Shown here piece by piece: positions 8,038-14,935 of a DNA stretch of 64,000 nucleotides (the first letter of the stretch is position 1; each line of letters starts with the position of its first letter). The stretch spans positions 372,001 through 436,000 of the forward strand of contig JADJWO010000001.1 of assembly GCA_016716325.1 (NCBI GenBank), written 5' to 3'. This stretch comes from Nitrosomonadales bacterium (GTDB lineage Bacteria; Pseudomonadota; Gammaproteobacteria; Burkholderiales; Gallionellaceae). Made by a program: the position numbers and the translations under genes. The notes beneath the pieces were generated by a model. It worked only from the letters and a program-made list of their open reading frames with translations. It was not told the origin of the DNA and ran no database searches.

Positions 8038-9255
8038 TCAGTTATAGCTCAGGCCGACCGCTTCGCGCACATCGCGCATCGTCTCGGAAGCCAGCTTGCG
8101 TGCTTTCTCGCAGCCGTCCGCGATGATGTTCTGTACCAGGGTCGGATCGTCCAGGTACAGTTGGGCGCGCTCCCGCATCGGGCGTTGCTCCTCCAGCACC
8201 GCATCGATCACCGGCTGTTTGCATTCGATGCAGCCGATACCGGCGCTCTTGCAGCCCTGCATCACCCATTGCTGGGTGGCTTCGTTGGAATAGACCTGAT
8301 GCAACGACCATACCGGGCACTTGTCCGGATCACCCGGATCGGTACGGCGGATGCGCGCCGGGTCGGTCGGCATGGTCTTGATCTTCTTGCTGACGCTGAC
8401 TTCATCCTCGCGCAGGGTGATGGTGTTGTTGTAGGACTTGGACATCTTCTGCCCGTCCAGACCGGGCATCTTTGAAGCGGCCGTGAGCATCGCTTCGGGC
8501 TCGGACAGGATCATCTTGCCGCCGCCCTCCAGATAACCGAACAGCCGTTCGCGGTCGCCGTGGCTCAGGCTCTGCTGTTCGTCCAGCAATGACTTGGCTG
8601 CTTCCAGTGCCTCGTCGTCGCCCTGCTCCTGATAGCGGGTACGCAGTTCACTGTAGAGCTTGGATTTCTTGCCGCCCAGTTTTTTGACTGCCGCTTCCGC
8701 CTTTTCCTCGAAGCCGGGTTCGCGTCCATAGATATGGTTGAAGCGGCGCGCGATCTCGCGGGTGAATTCGATATGCGGCACCTGGTCCTCGCCGACCGGC
8801 ACATGGGTGGCGCGGTAGATCAGGATGTCCGCGCTCTGCAACAACGGATATCCCAGGAAACCATAGGTGCTCAGGTCCTTTTCGGACAGTTTTTCCTGCT
8901 GGTCCTTATAGGTCGGCACGCGCTCCAGCCAGCCCAGCGGCGTGATCATCGACAGCAGCAGGTGCAGCTCGGCATGTTCCGGCACGCGCGACTGGATGAA
9001 CAGCGTGGCGTGGGCCGGATCGACACCTGCCGCCAACCAGTCCACCACCATATCCCATACGTTCTGCTCGATGACCTGCGGGGTGTCGTAATGCGTGGTC
9101 AGCGCATGCCAGTCGGCCACGAAGAACAGGCATTCGAATTCGTGCTGCATCTGCACCCAGTTTTTCAATACTCCGTGGTAATGCCCCAGATGCAGACTTC
9201 CGGTGGGACGCATACCCGATAACACGCGATCAGCAAACATACTTTTAAAGTCCAA
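8038..9255 (-). CDS. trpS: Tryptophanyl-tRNA synthetase (long form)
   Basis: A class I aminoacyl-tRNA synthetase charging tRNA-Trp. The HIGH signature is HLGH at residues 22-25 and the KMSKS loop is intact near residue 268 in GQKMSKSYNN. At 405 residues it is about 70 longer than the usual 334-residue enzyme; the excess lies before KMSKS in a Lys/Glu-rich charged stretch (about residues 175-255). Similar long forms are known in betaproteobacteria. MFADRVLSG, five residues in, could be the true start. It overlaps the protease gene upstream by 11 nt. Confidence 0.93.
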   Translation of the reverse strand: MDFKSMFADRVLSGMRPTGSLHLGHYHGVLKNWVQMQHEFECLFFVADWHALTTHYDTPQVIEQNVWDMVVDWLAAGVDPAHATLFIQSRVPEHAELHLLLSMITPLGWLERVPTYKDQQEKLSEKDLSTYGFLGYPLLQSADILIYRATHVPVGEDQVPHIEFTREIARRFNHIYGREPGFEEKAEAAVKKLGGKKSKLYSELRTRYQEQGDDEALEAAKSLLDEQQSLSHGDRERLFGYLEGGGKMILSEPEAMLTAASKMPGLDGQKMSKSYNNTITLREDEVSVSKKIKTMPTDPARIRRTDPGDPDKCPVWSLHQVYSNEATQQWVMQGCKSAGIGCIECKQPVIDAVLEEQRPMRERAQLYLDDPTLVQNIIADGCEKARKLASETMRDVREAVGLSYN

Positions 9256-9892
9256 CTAACATGAAAAGAATCCGTTCCACCATTCCGACCAGCGGGAACA
9301 GTATCCAGCCGAGCACCGGCGTGATGGCCATGAATATCAAAATGAACAAGCCGTAAGGCTCGATCAAGCTCAACTGGTAAGCCTGGCGATGCGGCAACAG
9401 GCTGACCGCGACCCTGCCGCCATCCAGCGGCGGCAACGGCAACAGGTTCAGCACCAGCAATATGACATTGATCTTGATCCCGATCACCGCCATACCCATC
9501 AACGGATCGGCAAAATAATTATCCGGGGACGCCCATGCCATTTTATAGAGCAACGCCCAGCCCAGCGCCATCAGCAGATTCGATGCCGGTCCGGCGATCG
9601 CCACCCACAGCATGTCCTGCTTGGGCCGGCGCAACGCGCTGAAGTTTACCGGAACCGGTTTGGCCCAGCCGAACAGCACGCCGCCCAGCATCAGTGTCAG
9701 CAACGGCAGCAATATTGTACCGACCGGATCGATGTGGCGCATCGGGTTCAGCGAAATGCGCCCCGCCGCATAAGCCGTCATGTCGCCGAAATGCCGGGCC
9801 GCAAAACCATGCGCCGCCTCGTGCAGGGTGATGGCGAACAGGATGGGGATCGCGGCGATGATTACGGTCTGTATCAGTTGATCGATTTGCAT
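9245..9892 (-). CDS. Site-2 protease family (M50) membrane metalloprotease
   Basis: A 215-residue polytopic membrane protein of the short M50 family (YwhC/SpoIVFB-like), distinct from rseP at 22.6 kb because it has no PDZ domain. The zinc motif HEAAH is at residues 24-28 in the first helix, and the third ligand is in NLLPLPPLDGGRV near residue 145. About five or six hydrophobic segments are visible. It overlaps trpS by 11 nt, an arrangement I recall as common in betaproteobacteria. The substrate is unknown. Confidence 0.9.
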   Translation of the reverse strand: MQIDQLIQTVIIAAIPILFAITLHEAAHGFAARHFGDMTAYAAGRISLNPMRHIDPVGTILLPLLTLMLGGVLFGWAKPVPVNFSALRRPKQDMLWVAIAGPASNLLMALGWALLYKMAWASPDNYFADPLMGMAVIGIKINVILLVLNLLPLPPLDGGRVAVSLLPHRQAYQLSLIEPYGLFILIFMAITPVLGWILFPLVGMVERILFMLVGL

Positions 9893-9901
9893 AATTTTTC
9901 A

Positions 9902-10025
9902 TCCACGAAAAACACGAAAGTCACGAAACAAATCGACTGCTTCCCGAGCGAAGCATACTCACCCGCATGATGACTCCGGGAATCATCGCAAGACTCTGCT
10001 CGTGTCTTTTCGTGTCTTTCGTGGA
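9902..10025. repeat. CACGAAG-armed long inverted repeat, copy 2
   Basis: Left arm TCCACGAAAAACACGAAAG (from 9902) and right arm ending TTTTCGTGTCTTTCGTGGA (to 10025) pair over about 25 bp. The interior holds its own small stem GATGA...TCATC. It occupies the 151-nt gap between the site-2 protease and the Sua5-like gene. Confidence 0.75.
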
Positions 10026-10043
10026 CAAGTGCTTTTTCCAAGA

Positions 10044-10673
10044 TTATTCCTCGATTCCGAACGGCGCGATTGCGCCCTTGCCCCGGCGCAACAACTGCGG
10101 CGTATCGCCGGTCAGATCGATCACGGTGGTGAAATCCGCCCCCGCGTGCCCGCCATCGATCACCAGATCGACTTTCTTCTCCAGCAGGTCGCGGATCAGT
10201 TCGGCATCGTTCAGCGGCCAGACCTCGTCGGGCAGGATCAGCGTGGAACTGGACATCGGCTCGCCCAGTTCCTCCAGTAGCGCCAGCGCGACCGGATGGT
10301 CGGGGATACGGATGCCGATGGTGCTGCGCTTGGGGTGCTGCAGGCGTTTCGGCACCTCCTTGGTCGCTTCCAGGATGAATGTGTAACTGCCCGGCGTATT
10401 GGCCTTCAGCAGGCGGAACTTGCTGTTGTCCACGCGCGCGAAACGCGATATCTCCGACAGGTCGCGGCACATCAAAGTCAGATTGTGCTGCTCGTCCAGT
10501 TGGCGGATCTGGCGGATGCGCTTCACCGCGTCCCGGTCATCCAGATGACAGCCCAACGCATAACAGGAATCGGTCGGATACACCACGATACCGCCGTCGC
10601 GCAGCATCGCCGCCGCCTGGCGGATCAGCCGCTGATTCGGATTGTCGGGGTGGATGGTAAAGAATTGTGCCAT
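10044..10673 (-). CDS. Sua5/YciO/YrdC family protein
   Basis: A 209-residue YrdC-fold protein. Family members bind ATP and threonine; Sua5/TsaC make the threonylcarbamoyl-AMP used for t6A37 in tRNA, while YciO-type paralogues are less understood. The GIVVYPTDSCYALGC motif (residues 27-41), KRIRQI and the STIGIRIPDHP segment are clear. Length and pattern are closer to YciO than to TsaC. The ATG overlaps the stop of the PHP gene by 1 nt (TGATG), so the two are coupled; a PHP gene next to yciO is also the E. coli arrangement. Confidence 0.9.
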   Translation of the reverse strand: MAQFFTIHPDNPNQRLIRQAAAMLRDGGIVVYPTDSCYALGCHLDDRDAVKRIRQIRQLDEQHNLTLMCRDLSEISRFARVDNSKFRLLKANTPGSYTFILEATKEVPKRLQHPKRSTIGIRIPDHPVALALLEELGEPMSSSTLILPDEVWPLNDAELIRDLLEKKVDLVIDGGHAGADFTTVIDLTGDTPQLLRRGKGAIAPFGIEE

Positions 10674-11545
10674 CAGGCCACCTTCAGACCGGGAGTGTGC
10701 TCCCAGCTTTCCCATACCGGACGGCAACCCAGCGGGAAATCCGGCAGCCGTCCCATATCGCGCCAGCTTTCCCCCGGTCCGTGGAAATCCGAACCGCACG
10801 AACACATCAGATTGAACTCGCCGGCATAGCGCGCGAACTCGGCATATTGCTCCGGCGTGTGGCTGCCGGTCACCACCTCGATCGCCTGCCCGCCGCACTC
10901 GACGAACTCCGCCAGCAACTCGTGCATGGTCTTCTTGCCCATGCCGTTGCGGCCGCACATATACCGTCCCGGGTGAGCCAGCACCGCCACGCCCCCGCTG
11001 CCGCGTATCCAGCCGACCGCATCCGCCAGCACCGCCCATTGGTGGGGCACATAGCCGGGCTTGCCTTTCACCAGATAACGGTTGAACACGCTCTTCACAT
11101 CCTTGCAATGTCCAGCCTCGACCAGATAGCGCGCGAAATGGGTGCGCCCGATCATGTTCGGATTGCCGGTATGGCGGTATGCGCCCTGCAACACGCCGCC
11201 GATGCCAGCCTTGGCCAGCGAGTCGGACATTTTTTGCGCCCGCTCGCCGCGACCGCTACGGACGGTGGACAGACCCTCGACCAGCGGCGGGTAATGCGCG
11301 TCGATGCGCAAGCCGACGACATGCACGGTATGGCTGCGCCACGTCACGGAAATCTCCACGCCGTCGATGAAGGCCATGCCATGTTGCACGCAAGCCGCGC
11401 GCGCCTCATCGAGCCCGTCGACATCGTCATGGTCGGTCAGTGCCAGTACTTTCACGCCGCGCTCGGCAGCGCGCGCAACCACCTCGGCCGGCGTGAGCGC
11501 ACCGTCGGAATGACGGGAATGGCAATGCAAATCGTAGTCAAGCAT
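10673..11545 (-). CDS. PHP domain phosphoesterase (RNase AM / YciV-like)
   Basis: A 290-residue PHP-family metal enzyme. The metal-binding motifs are visible: DLHCHSRHSDG (His7, His9, His12, Asp14), LTDHDDV near residues 36-42, AHPGRY, and a late GSDFHGPG. Relatives of this length (YciV/TrpH) are 5'-3' exonucleases and nucleotide phosphatases, but the in vivo role here is not shown by sequence. It pairs with the downstream YciO-like gene. A repeat with two strong hairpins lies just upstream. Confidence 0.9.
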   Translation of the reverse strand: MLDYDLHCHSRHSDGALTPAEVVARAAERGVKVLALTDHDDVDGLDEARAACVQHGMAFIDGVEISVTWRSHTVHVVGLRIDAHYPPLVEGLSTVRSGRGERAQKMSDSLAKAGIGGVLQGAYRHTGNPNMIGRTHFARYLVEAGHCKDVKSVFNRYLVKGKPGYVPHQWAVLADAVGWIRGSGGVAVLAHPGRYMCGRNGMGKKTMHELLAEFVECGGQAIEVVTGSHTPEQYAEFARYAGEFNLMCSCGSDFHGPGESWRDMGRLPDFPLGCRPVWESWEHTPGLKVA

Positions 11546-11571
11546 CTTCAGAGCCGCTCATTAACCGACAG

Positions 11572-11657
11572 CCCCTTACCCCCATCCCAACCTTCCCCCT
11601 GCAAGGGGGAAGGAGCAGATTTTCCTCCCCCTTGCAGGGGGAGGATCAAGGCGGGGA
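11572..11657. repeat. Dispersed GC-rich palindrome (CCCTCNCCC family), intergenic copy
   Basis: Two consecutive stem-loops, CTTCCCCCTGCAAGGGGGAAG and CCTCCCCCTTGCAGGGGGAGG, lie in the gap between rnfH and the PHP gene, with CCCATCCCAACC before them. This belongs to the same repeat type as the copies inside coding sequence at 32035 and 36179. Confidence 0.75.
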
Positions 11658-11701
11658 TAGAAATTTCCGGATTTCGCATATTCAAAAATTCACGGCAGCA
11701 T

Positions 11702-12013
11702 TCATGCATCGCCGCCACCCTTCTTCATAACCTTCCCCTCCTCGGCCCGCTTTCGTCGCACCTCCTTCGGATCGGCGATCAGCGGACGGTAGATCTCGAT
11801 GCGGTCCCTGTCGCGCAACACGGAATCCCCCTTGGTCAGCTTGCCGAAGATGCCCAGCTTGCTGGTGGAAATGTCGATCTCGGGATGCTTGTCGAGAATG
11901 CCGCACACCTTGATCGCCTCCGTCACCGTCGTTCCGGCAGGCACGGCTTGTTTGAGCAATAGTTGCTCGTTGGGCAGGGCATAAACCACCTCGATGTCGA
12001 TCTTGTCGCTCAT
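11702..12013 (-). CDS. rnfH: RnfH family ubiquitin-like protein
   Basis: A 103-residue small protein of the RnfH/UPF0125 family, which has a beta-grasp fold. The body fits the family: IEVVYALPNEQLLLKQAVP at the N terminus and the DRIEIYRPLIADPKEVRRKRA signature near the C terminus. It overlaps ratA by 4 nt, the pairing found widely in proteobacteria. The molecular function is not settled; a named link to Rnf electron transport is historical. Confidence 0.9.
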   Translation of the reverse strand: MSDKIDIEVVYALPNEQLLLKQAVPAGTTVTEAIKVCGILDKHPEIDISTSKLGIFGKLTKGDSVLRDRDRIEIYRPLIADPKEVRRKRAEEGKVMKKGGGDA

Positions 12014-12447
12014 ACGCTTGGATAAACCTTTTCCGCTCGATGGATGAAGGCATCCACGAAACTGTTTGCAATGTAATGGAACACCGGCCCGATCAGCTTC
12101 TCCAGCAGCTTGCTGGAAAACTCATAGTGCAGGCGGAATTCTATTTTACAGGCCGAATCGTTCAGCGGGATGAATCGCCAGTGTCCATCCAGATGCTGGA
12201 ACGGCCCCTCCTGCAACGTCATGTCGATCTGGTGCGGGGGCGTGCGCACGTTCTCGGTGGTGAAATGCTGCTTGATATGGTGGTAATTGATATGCACCGT
12301 GGCGTGTACCGTCGAACCATCCAGATGGGTCACGTCCGCACCGCCGCACCAGGGCAGGAACTGCGGGTATTCCTCCACGCGATCCACCAGGTTGAACATC
12401 TGCTCCGCGCTGTGCGGAACCAGCACTGTTTTCTCCACTAACGCCAT
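12010..12447 (-). CDS. ratA: RatA/coenzyme Q-binding START-domain protein
   Basis: A 145-residue polyketide-cyclase/START-like protein. Homologues have been described as a ribosome-association toxin in E. coli and as a COQ10-like quinone-binding protein, so the role is ambiguous. The conserved start (VPHSAEQMFNLVDRVEEYPQFLPWC) and the late HYEFSSKLLEKLIGPVF segment are both visible. It is divergent from smpB, the standard ratA-smpB arrangement, with the two promoters inside a 159-nt gap. Confidence 0.9.
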   Translation of the reverse strand: MALVEKTVLVPHSAEQMFNLVDRVEEYPQFLPWCGGADVTHLDGSTVHATVHINYHHIKQHFTTENVRTPPHQIDMTLQEGPFQHLDGHWRFIPLNDSACKIEFRLHYEFSSKLLEKLIGPVFHYIANSFVDAFIHRAEKVYPSV

Positions 12448-12568
12448 TCCAATTCGCCTTCTTCGCGATAACCTTGTTGACTACGCTGCGCGGCACCTCG
12501 TTCTCGCTTTGAACGCGAAGCGGAACCAGCGAGAATGAGCTGGCGCAACAAAGCCGTATTCCAAAGGC

Positions 12569-12577
12569 TGGTAGAAT
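12569..12577 (+). promoter_or_regulatory. Putative extended -10 promoter of smpB
   Basis: TGGTAGAAT is an extended -10 element 29 nt before the smpB ATG. No good -35 hexamer is seen at the proper distance. A possible stem, TTCTCGCT...AGCGAGAA, lies further upstream. Confidence 0.4.
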
Positions 12578-12606
12578 AGCCGAACACACCGCAAAACTCA
12601 CCTGAT

Positions 12607-13056
12607 ATGAGCATCATCCAGAATAAAAAAGCCTTCCACGAATTCTTCATCGAGGACAAATACGAAGCCGGCATCATGCTGGAAGGCTGGGAAATCAAGG
12701 CCATCCGCGCCGGACGCGCGCAGCTCAAGGAAGCCTACGTCACCGTCAAGGACGGTGAACTGTACCTGCTCGGCTCGCACATCAGCCCGCTGGCCAGCGC
12801 CTCCACCCACATCCACCCCGACCCCACCCGCACCCGCAAACTGCTGCTGCACAAGGCCGAGATCGACAAGATCATCGGCAAGGTACAGCGCGCCGGCTAT
12901 ACCCTGATGCCGCTGGACATGCACTACAAGCGCGGCCGCGTCAAACTCGAGATCGGCCTAGCCAAAGGCAAGAAGCAGCATGATAAGAGAGCCACTGAAA
13001 AAGAAAAGGATGCGAAGCGGGAAGCTGCCGCCGCAATGAAGAAGGAACGCCGGTAG
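12607..13056 (+). CDS. smpB: SsrA-binding protein SmpB
   Basis: A 149-residue SmpB, which binds tmRNA and brings it to stalled ribosomes for trans-translation. The OB-fold core is clear: NKKAFHEFFIEDKYEAGI, GWEIKAIRAGRAQLKEAY, RKLLLHKAEIDK and the basic tail rich in Lys/Arg (residues 115-149) that enters the ribosome. Length is typical. The tmRNA gene itself is not next to it in this window. An accessory region begins right after its stop. Confidence 0.97.
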   Translation: MSIIQNKKAFHEFFIEDKYEAGIMLEGWEIKAIRAGRAQLKEAYVTVKDGELYLLGSHISPLASASTHIHPDPTRTRKLLLHKAEIDKIIGKVQRAGYTLMPLDMHYKRGRVKLEIGLAKGKKQHDKRATEKEKDAKREAAAAMKKERR

Positions 13057-13067
13057 TATAGGTTTGC

Positions 13068-13150
13068 GAGCTTGCGGCGCAGGCTCACATGCGCTTGCGC
13101 ATGTTAAGCCCGCAACTCGGGCGGCCGGAGCCACAAGCGGGCGAGCGAAC
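13068..13150. other. Structured intergenic segment after smpB
   Basis: This part of the 423-nt gap after smpB holds two back-to-back perfect stems: CATGCGC-TT-GCGCATG (13088-13103) and GCCCG-CAACT-CGGGC (13108-13122). They are enclosed by GGCTC (13082-13086) and GAGCC. There is no T tract, so it is not a classic terminator. It could be a structured RNA, a recombination-site remnant or a repeat; I cannot tell which. Confidence 0.4.
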
Positions 13151-13250
13151 ATGAGGCACAAAATAGGCCGTTCGGCATATTGTCCTTAAGGCAGATTTAT
13201 TGCAGCATTCAGGCTCGCGTTGTCATCAATCGAAAGGAGTCGGTTTTTCT

Positions 13251-13301
13251 ATGAACACATCACATCCCGGAAACAATTCGACTCCGGCACATTTCAGTAC
13301 T
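13251..13301 (+). pseudogene. Possible truncated reading frame cut by the IS110 remnant
   Basis: AAAGGAG at 13224-13230 precedes an ATG at 13251 that opens MNTSHPGNNSTPAHFSTG. The frame then runs into IS110-derived sequence and stops at about 13373. I do not recognise it. It may be the 5' stub of a gene interrupted by the element, or chance. Confidence 0.2.
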
Positions 13302-13459
13302 GGCAAACACGTTCTTGGCGAGATCGATTCCTACGGTGATAATGTTCATGGACTTCTCCTTTCGTGGTGTTGATGAAATGTTAGAAATTCCATCTTGGCA
13401 CTCGTTGCCGCCTGCGGATACTTCTCCGCAACCTCGGGACGGGGAAGTCCCTTTCATTC
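13302..13459 (-). mobile_element. IS110-family insertion sequence remnant (left end plus transposase start)
   Basis: On the minus strand, AAAGGAG then an ATG at 13349 opens MNIITVGIDLAKNVFA, the N-terminal RuvC-like signature (first catalytic Asp in GIDLAKNVF) of IS110-family transposases. After about 16 codons the frame leaves the family sequence and ends at 13260. The 110 nt upstream of the ATG (to about 13459) look like the non-coding left end, with three consecutive hairpins. The rest of the element is missing. It directly abuts the GTTAGGC core of the integron-type cassette. Confidence 0.7.
13397..13451 (-). ncRNA. Candidate bridge-RNA-like structured segment of the IS110 remnant
   Basis: Upstream of the transposase start, the minus strand holds three tandem stems: GGGAC/GTCCC (13436-13451), TGCGGA/TCCGCA (13413-13430) and GGCA/TGCC (13397-13409). 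IS110-group elements encode a structured bridge RNA in this position. Identity is inferred from location and structure only, and the RNA would be orphaned because the recombinase is truncated. Confidence 0.35.
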
Positions 13460-13479
13460 GTTAGGCGTCAGGAGGAATC

Positions 13480-13965
13480 GTGGCACGAGTTCCCTTTGGA
13501 AGAAGTTACCATGACCCTCGACGGACCAATAGCTTCCTAGATACGTGCGCCTTTGATCCGAAATACGCCCCCGAGGACGAAGCAGCGCGGGAAATCCATC
13601 GCATTGCCAAGGAAGGAAGCATTAGCGTCCTACTGGCACACTCCAACCAAAAGGAGATTGAGCATCCGAATACTCCGGAGGACGTAAAGCGCGAAGCACG
13701 ATCGATGATCTATACGGTCGAGACCGCTTTGACGTCCGGGGAGCGTACGCAGAAGGCGGAAATTCACCGCATCCTAACTGGGAATGGGAAGCCCGAGAAA
13801 TATGCCGCTGATGCGACGCATGTCTTTGAAGCAGGAAAATACATCGGCTACTTCATTACTGCAGATCGTCGCGTCCTTGACAAGCGGGATGAGTTACGCG
13901 AAGTGAGTCCGGCGATAGTGCTCACACCGAGCGAGTGGCTTCGCATATACCGTGAAGAAGGCTAG
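13480..13965 (+). CDS. PIN-like nuclease domain protein, cassette-borne
   Basis: A 161-residue protein with a GTG start placed 4 nt after AGGAGG. The pattern fits a PIN-type RNase: Asp21 in NSFLDTCAFD, an acidic pair near 59-61 (QKEIEH), Asp111 in DATHVFEAGKYIGYFITADRR and Asp129. These four acidic positions form the expected metal site. PIN proteins are often toxins, but no antitoxin-like partner is encoded beside it; the next gene, 3 nt on, is a membrane protein. It is the first gene of the putative cassette. I assign it to PIN by motif spacing only. Confidence 0.6.
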   Translation: MARVPFGRSYHDPRRTNSFLDTCAFDPKYAPEDEAAREIHRIAKEGSISVLLAHSNQKEIEHPNTPEDVKREARSMIYTVETALTSGERTQKAEIHRILTGNGKPEKYAADATHVFEAGKYIGYFITADRRVLDKRDELREVSPAIVLTPSEWLRIYREEG

Positions 13966-13968
13966 TCT

Positions 13969-14256
13969 GTGCATTCTCACCATCTAGGCCCCGTCGGCAC
14001 CTTCTTCCAAGTAATTGCCGCTATTGCTTCCGCCGCCCTGGGCTTCATTGTCTGGCCTGCACTAGAGGGCATTCTCACCGGATCCGTCCTGTTTACCGTG
14101 GGCTACATTTTTGTCCGTCTTCCTCAGATGCTTGCGACCTATCAGCGAAACGGTGCAAAGATCCTATTGGCCTTAGTTTATCTAATTGTCGGAAACTGCC
14201 TGTTGTCAGGGGCTTTCTACGGGTTGGGACGGCTTGTATCGTGGGCTCTGCACTGA
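13969..14256 (+). CDS. Small hydrophobic membrane protein, cassette-borne
   Basis: A 95-residue protein I do not recognise, probably starting at a GTG 3 nt after the PIN-like gene. Hydrophobic segments at about residues 12-32, 35-52 and 63-85 suggest two or three membrane helices; the loop MLATYQRNGAK is the main polar part. Close spacing implies translation from the same transcript as the PIN-like gene. No ribosome site of note precedes it. Its stop lies 8 nt before the attC-like site. Confidence 0.55.
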   Translation: MHSHHLGPVGTFFQVIAAIASAALGFIVWPALEGILTGSVLFTVGYIFVRLPQMLATYQRNGAKILLALVYLIVGNCLLSGAFYGLGRLVSWALH

Positions 14257-14263
14257 TTCTGAC

Positions 14264-14331
14264 GCCTAACACTGCGCTCCAAGGGACGCTACACGATAAA
14301 GCCGTGCAGGCCACTAAACTCAGACGTTGAA
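14264..14331 (+). other. attC-like recombination site
   Basis: It starts with GCCTAAC (R' box, 14264-14270) followed by a TCCAAGGGAC-type L' box, and ends with AACTCAGACGTTGA carrying the G|TT crossover point. The centre has a CACG/CGTG stem. The layout, 68 nt with inverted outer boxes and weak inner pairing, is that of integron attC sites. The outer box pair is imperfect because the sequence after the crossover belongs to the msrA side. Confidence 0.65.
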
Positions 14332-14347
14332 GCCTGCCCTTCTCCAA

Positions 14348-14926
14348 ATGCCCCTCCCCCTCATCCTCCTGCTGACCCTCTTCTCCACCGCCAGCCTCGC
14401 CCAACCCCAAGGAGCCGCCATGACCGCCAACAAACAACAAACCGCCTACCTCGCCGGGGGCTGCTTCTGGGGTATGGAAGAACTGGTGCGCCAGATTCCC
14501 GGCGTGCTGGAGACTGAGGTGGGCTATACCGGCGGCAATGTGCAGAACGCGACCTATGAAAATCACAACGGCCATGCCGAAGGACTGAAGATCGTGTTCG
14601 ACCCCTCGCGGCTTACCTACCGCCATCTGCTGTTCGAGTTCTTCCGCATGCACAACCCGACCACCCGTAACCGGCAGGGCAACGATGTCGGAACTTCGTA
14701 TCGCTCGGCGATCTTTTATGTCGGTGATGAACAGAAACACACAGCCGAGGAAGTGATCCGCACCGTGGATGCTTCAGGGGATTGGGGTGCGAAGGTGGTG
14801 ACGGAAGTGGTGCCATACCGCGAATTCTGGCGCGCCGAGGAATACCACCAGAACTACCTGGTCAAGCACCCGCAGGGGTATACCTGTCACTACATCCGGC
14901 GATACGGTCTGGGCGAAGACAAGTAG
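14348..14926 (+). CDS. msrA: Peptide-methionine (S)-S-oxide reductase, probably exported
   Basis: An MsrA, which repairs oxidised methionine (S-sulfoxide) in proteins. The catalytic Cys39 is in AGGCFWG; GYTGG, the NHNGHAEG segment and EYHQNYL are the other family signatures. From the ATG at 14348 the protein has 192 residues and begins with a leader (LPLILLLTLFSTASLAQ) that looks like a signal peptide, so a periplasmic enzyme is likely. An in-frame TTG at 14327 overlaps the cassette crossover. Without the leader, Met25 would be the cytoplasmic start. The cassette ends only 17 nt upstream. Confidence 0.9.
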   Translation: MPLPLILLLTLFSTASLAQPQGAAMTANKQQTAYLAGGCFWGMEELVRQIPGVLETEVGYTGGNVQNATYENHNGHAEGLKIVFDPSRLTYRHLLFEFFRMHNPTTRNRQGNDVGTSYRSAIFYVGDEQKHTAEEVIRTVDASGDWGAKVVTEVVPYREFWRAEEYHQNYLVKHPQGYTCHYIRRYGLGEDK

Positions 14927-14935
14927 CGGAACCGG

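Larger units (their letters stand above)
13461..14326 (+). mobile_element. Integron-type gene cassette (lone cassette, no integrase in the window)
   Basis: The segment begins immediately after G in GTTAGGC (13460-13466) and ends in an attC-like site with GCCTAAC at 14264 and AACTCAGACG|TTG at 14317-14329. Between them are two short plus-strand reading frames, the first starting 14 nt after the GTTAGGC core with an AGGAGG site, as typical of cassettes. Base composition and codon use look less GC-biased than in neighbouring genes. No integron integrase or second attC is seen nearby. Confidence 0.65.

Noticed and set aside
13057..13479. tmRNA (ssrA) next to smpB
   Set aside because: No tRNA-Ala-like ends or tag reading frame; the structures there do not match tmRNA.
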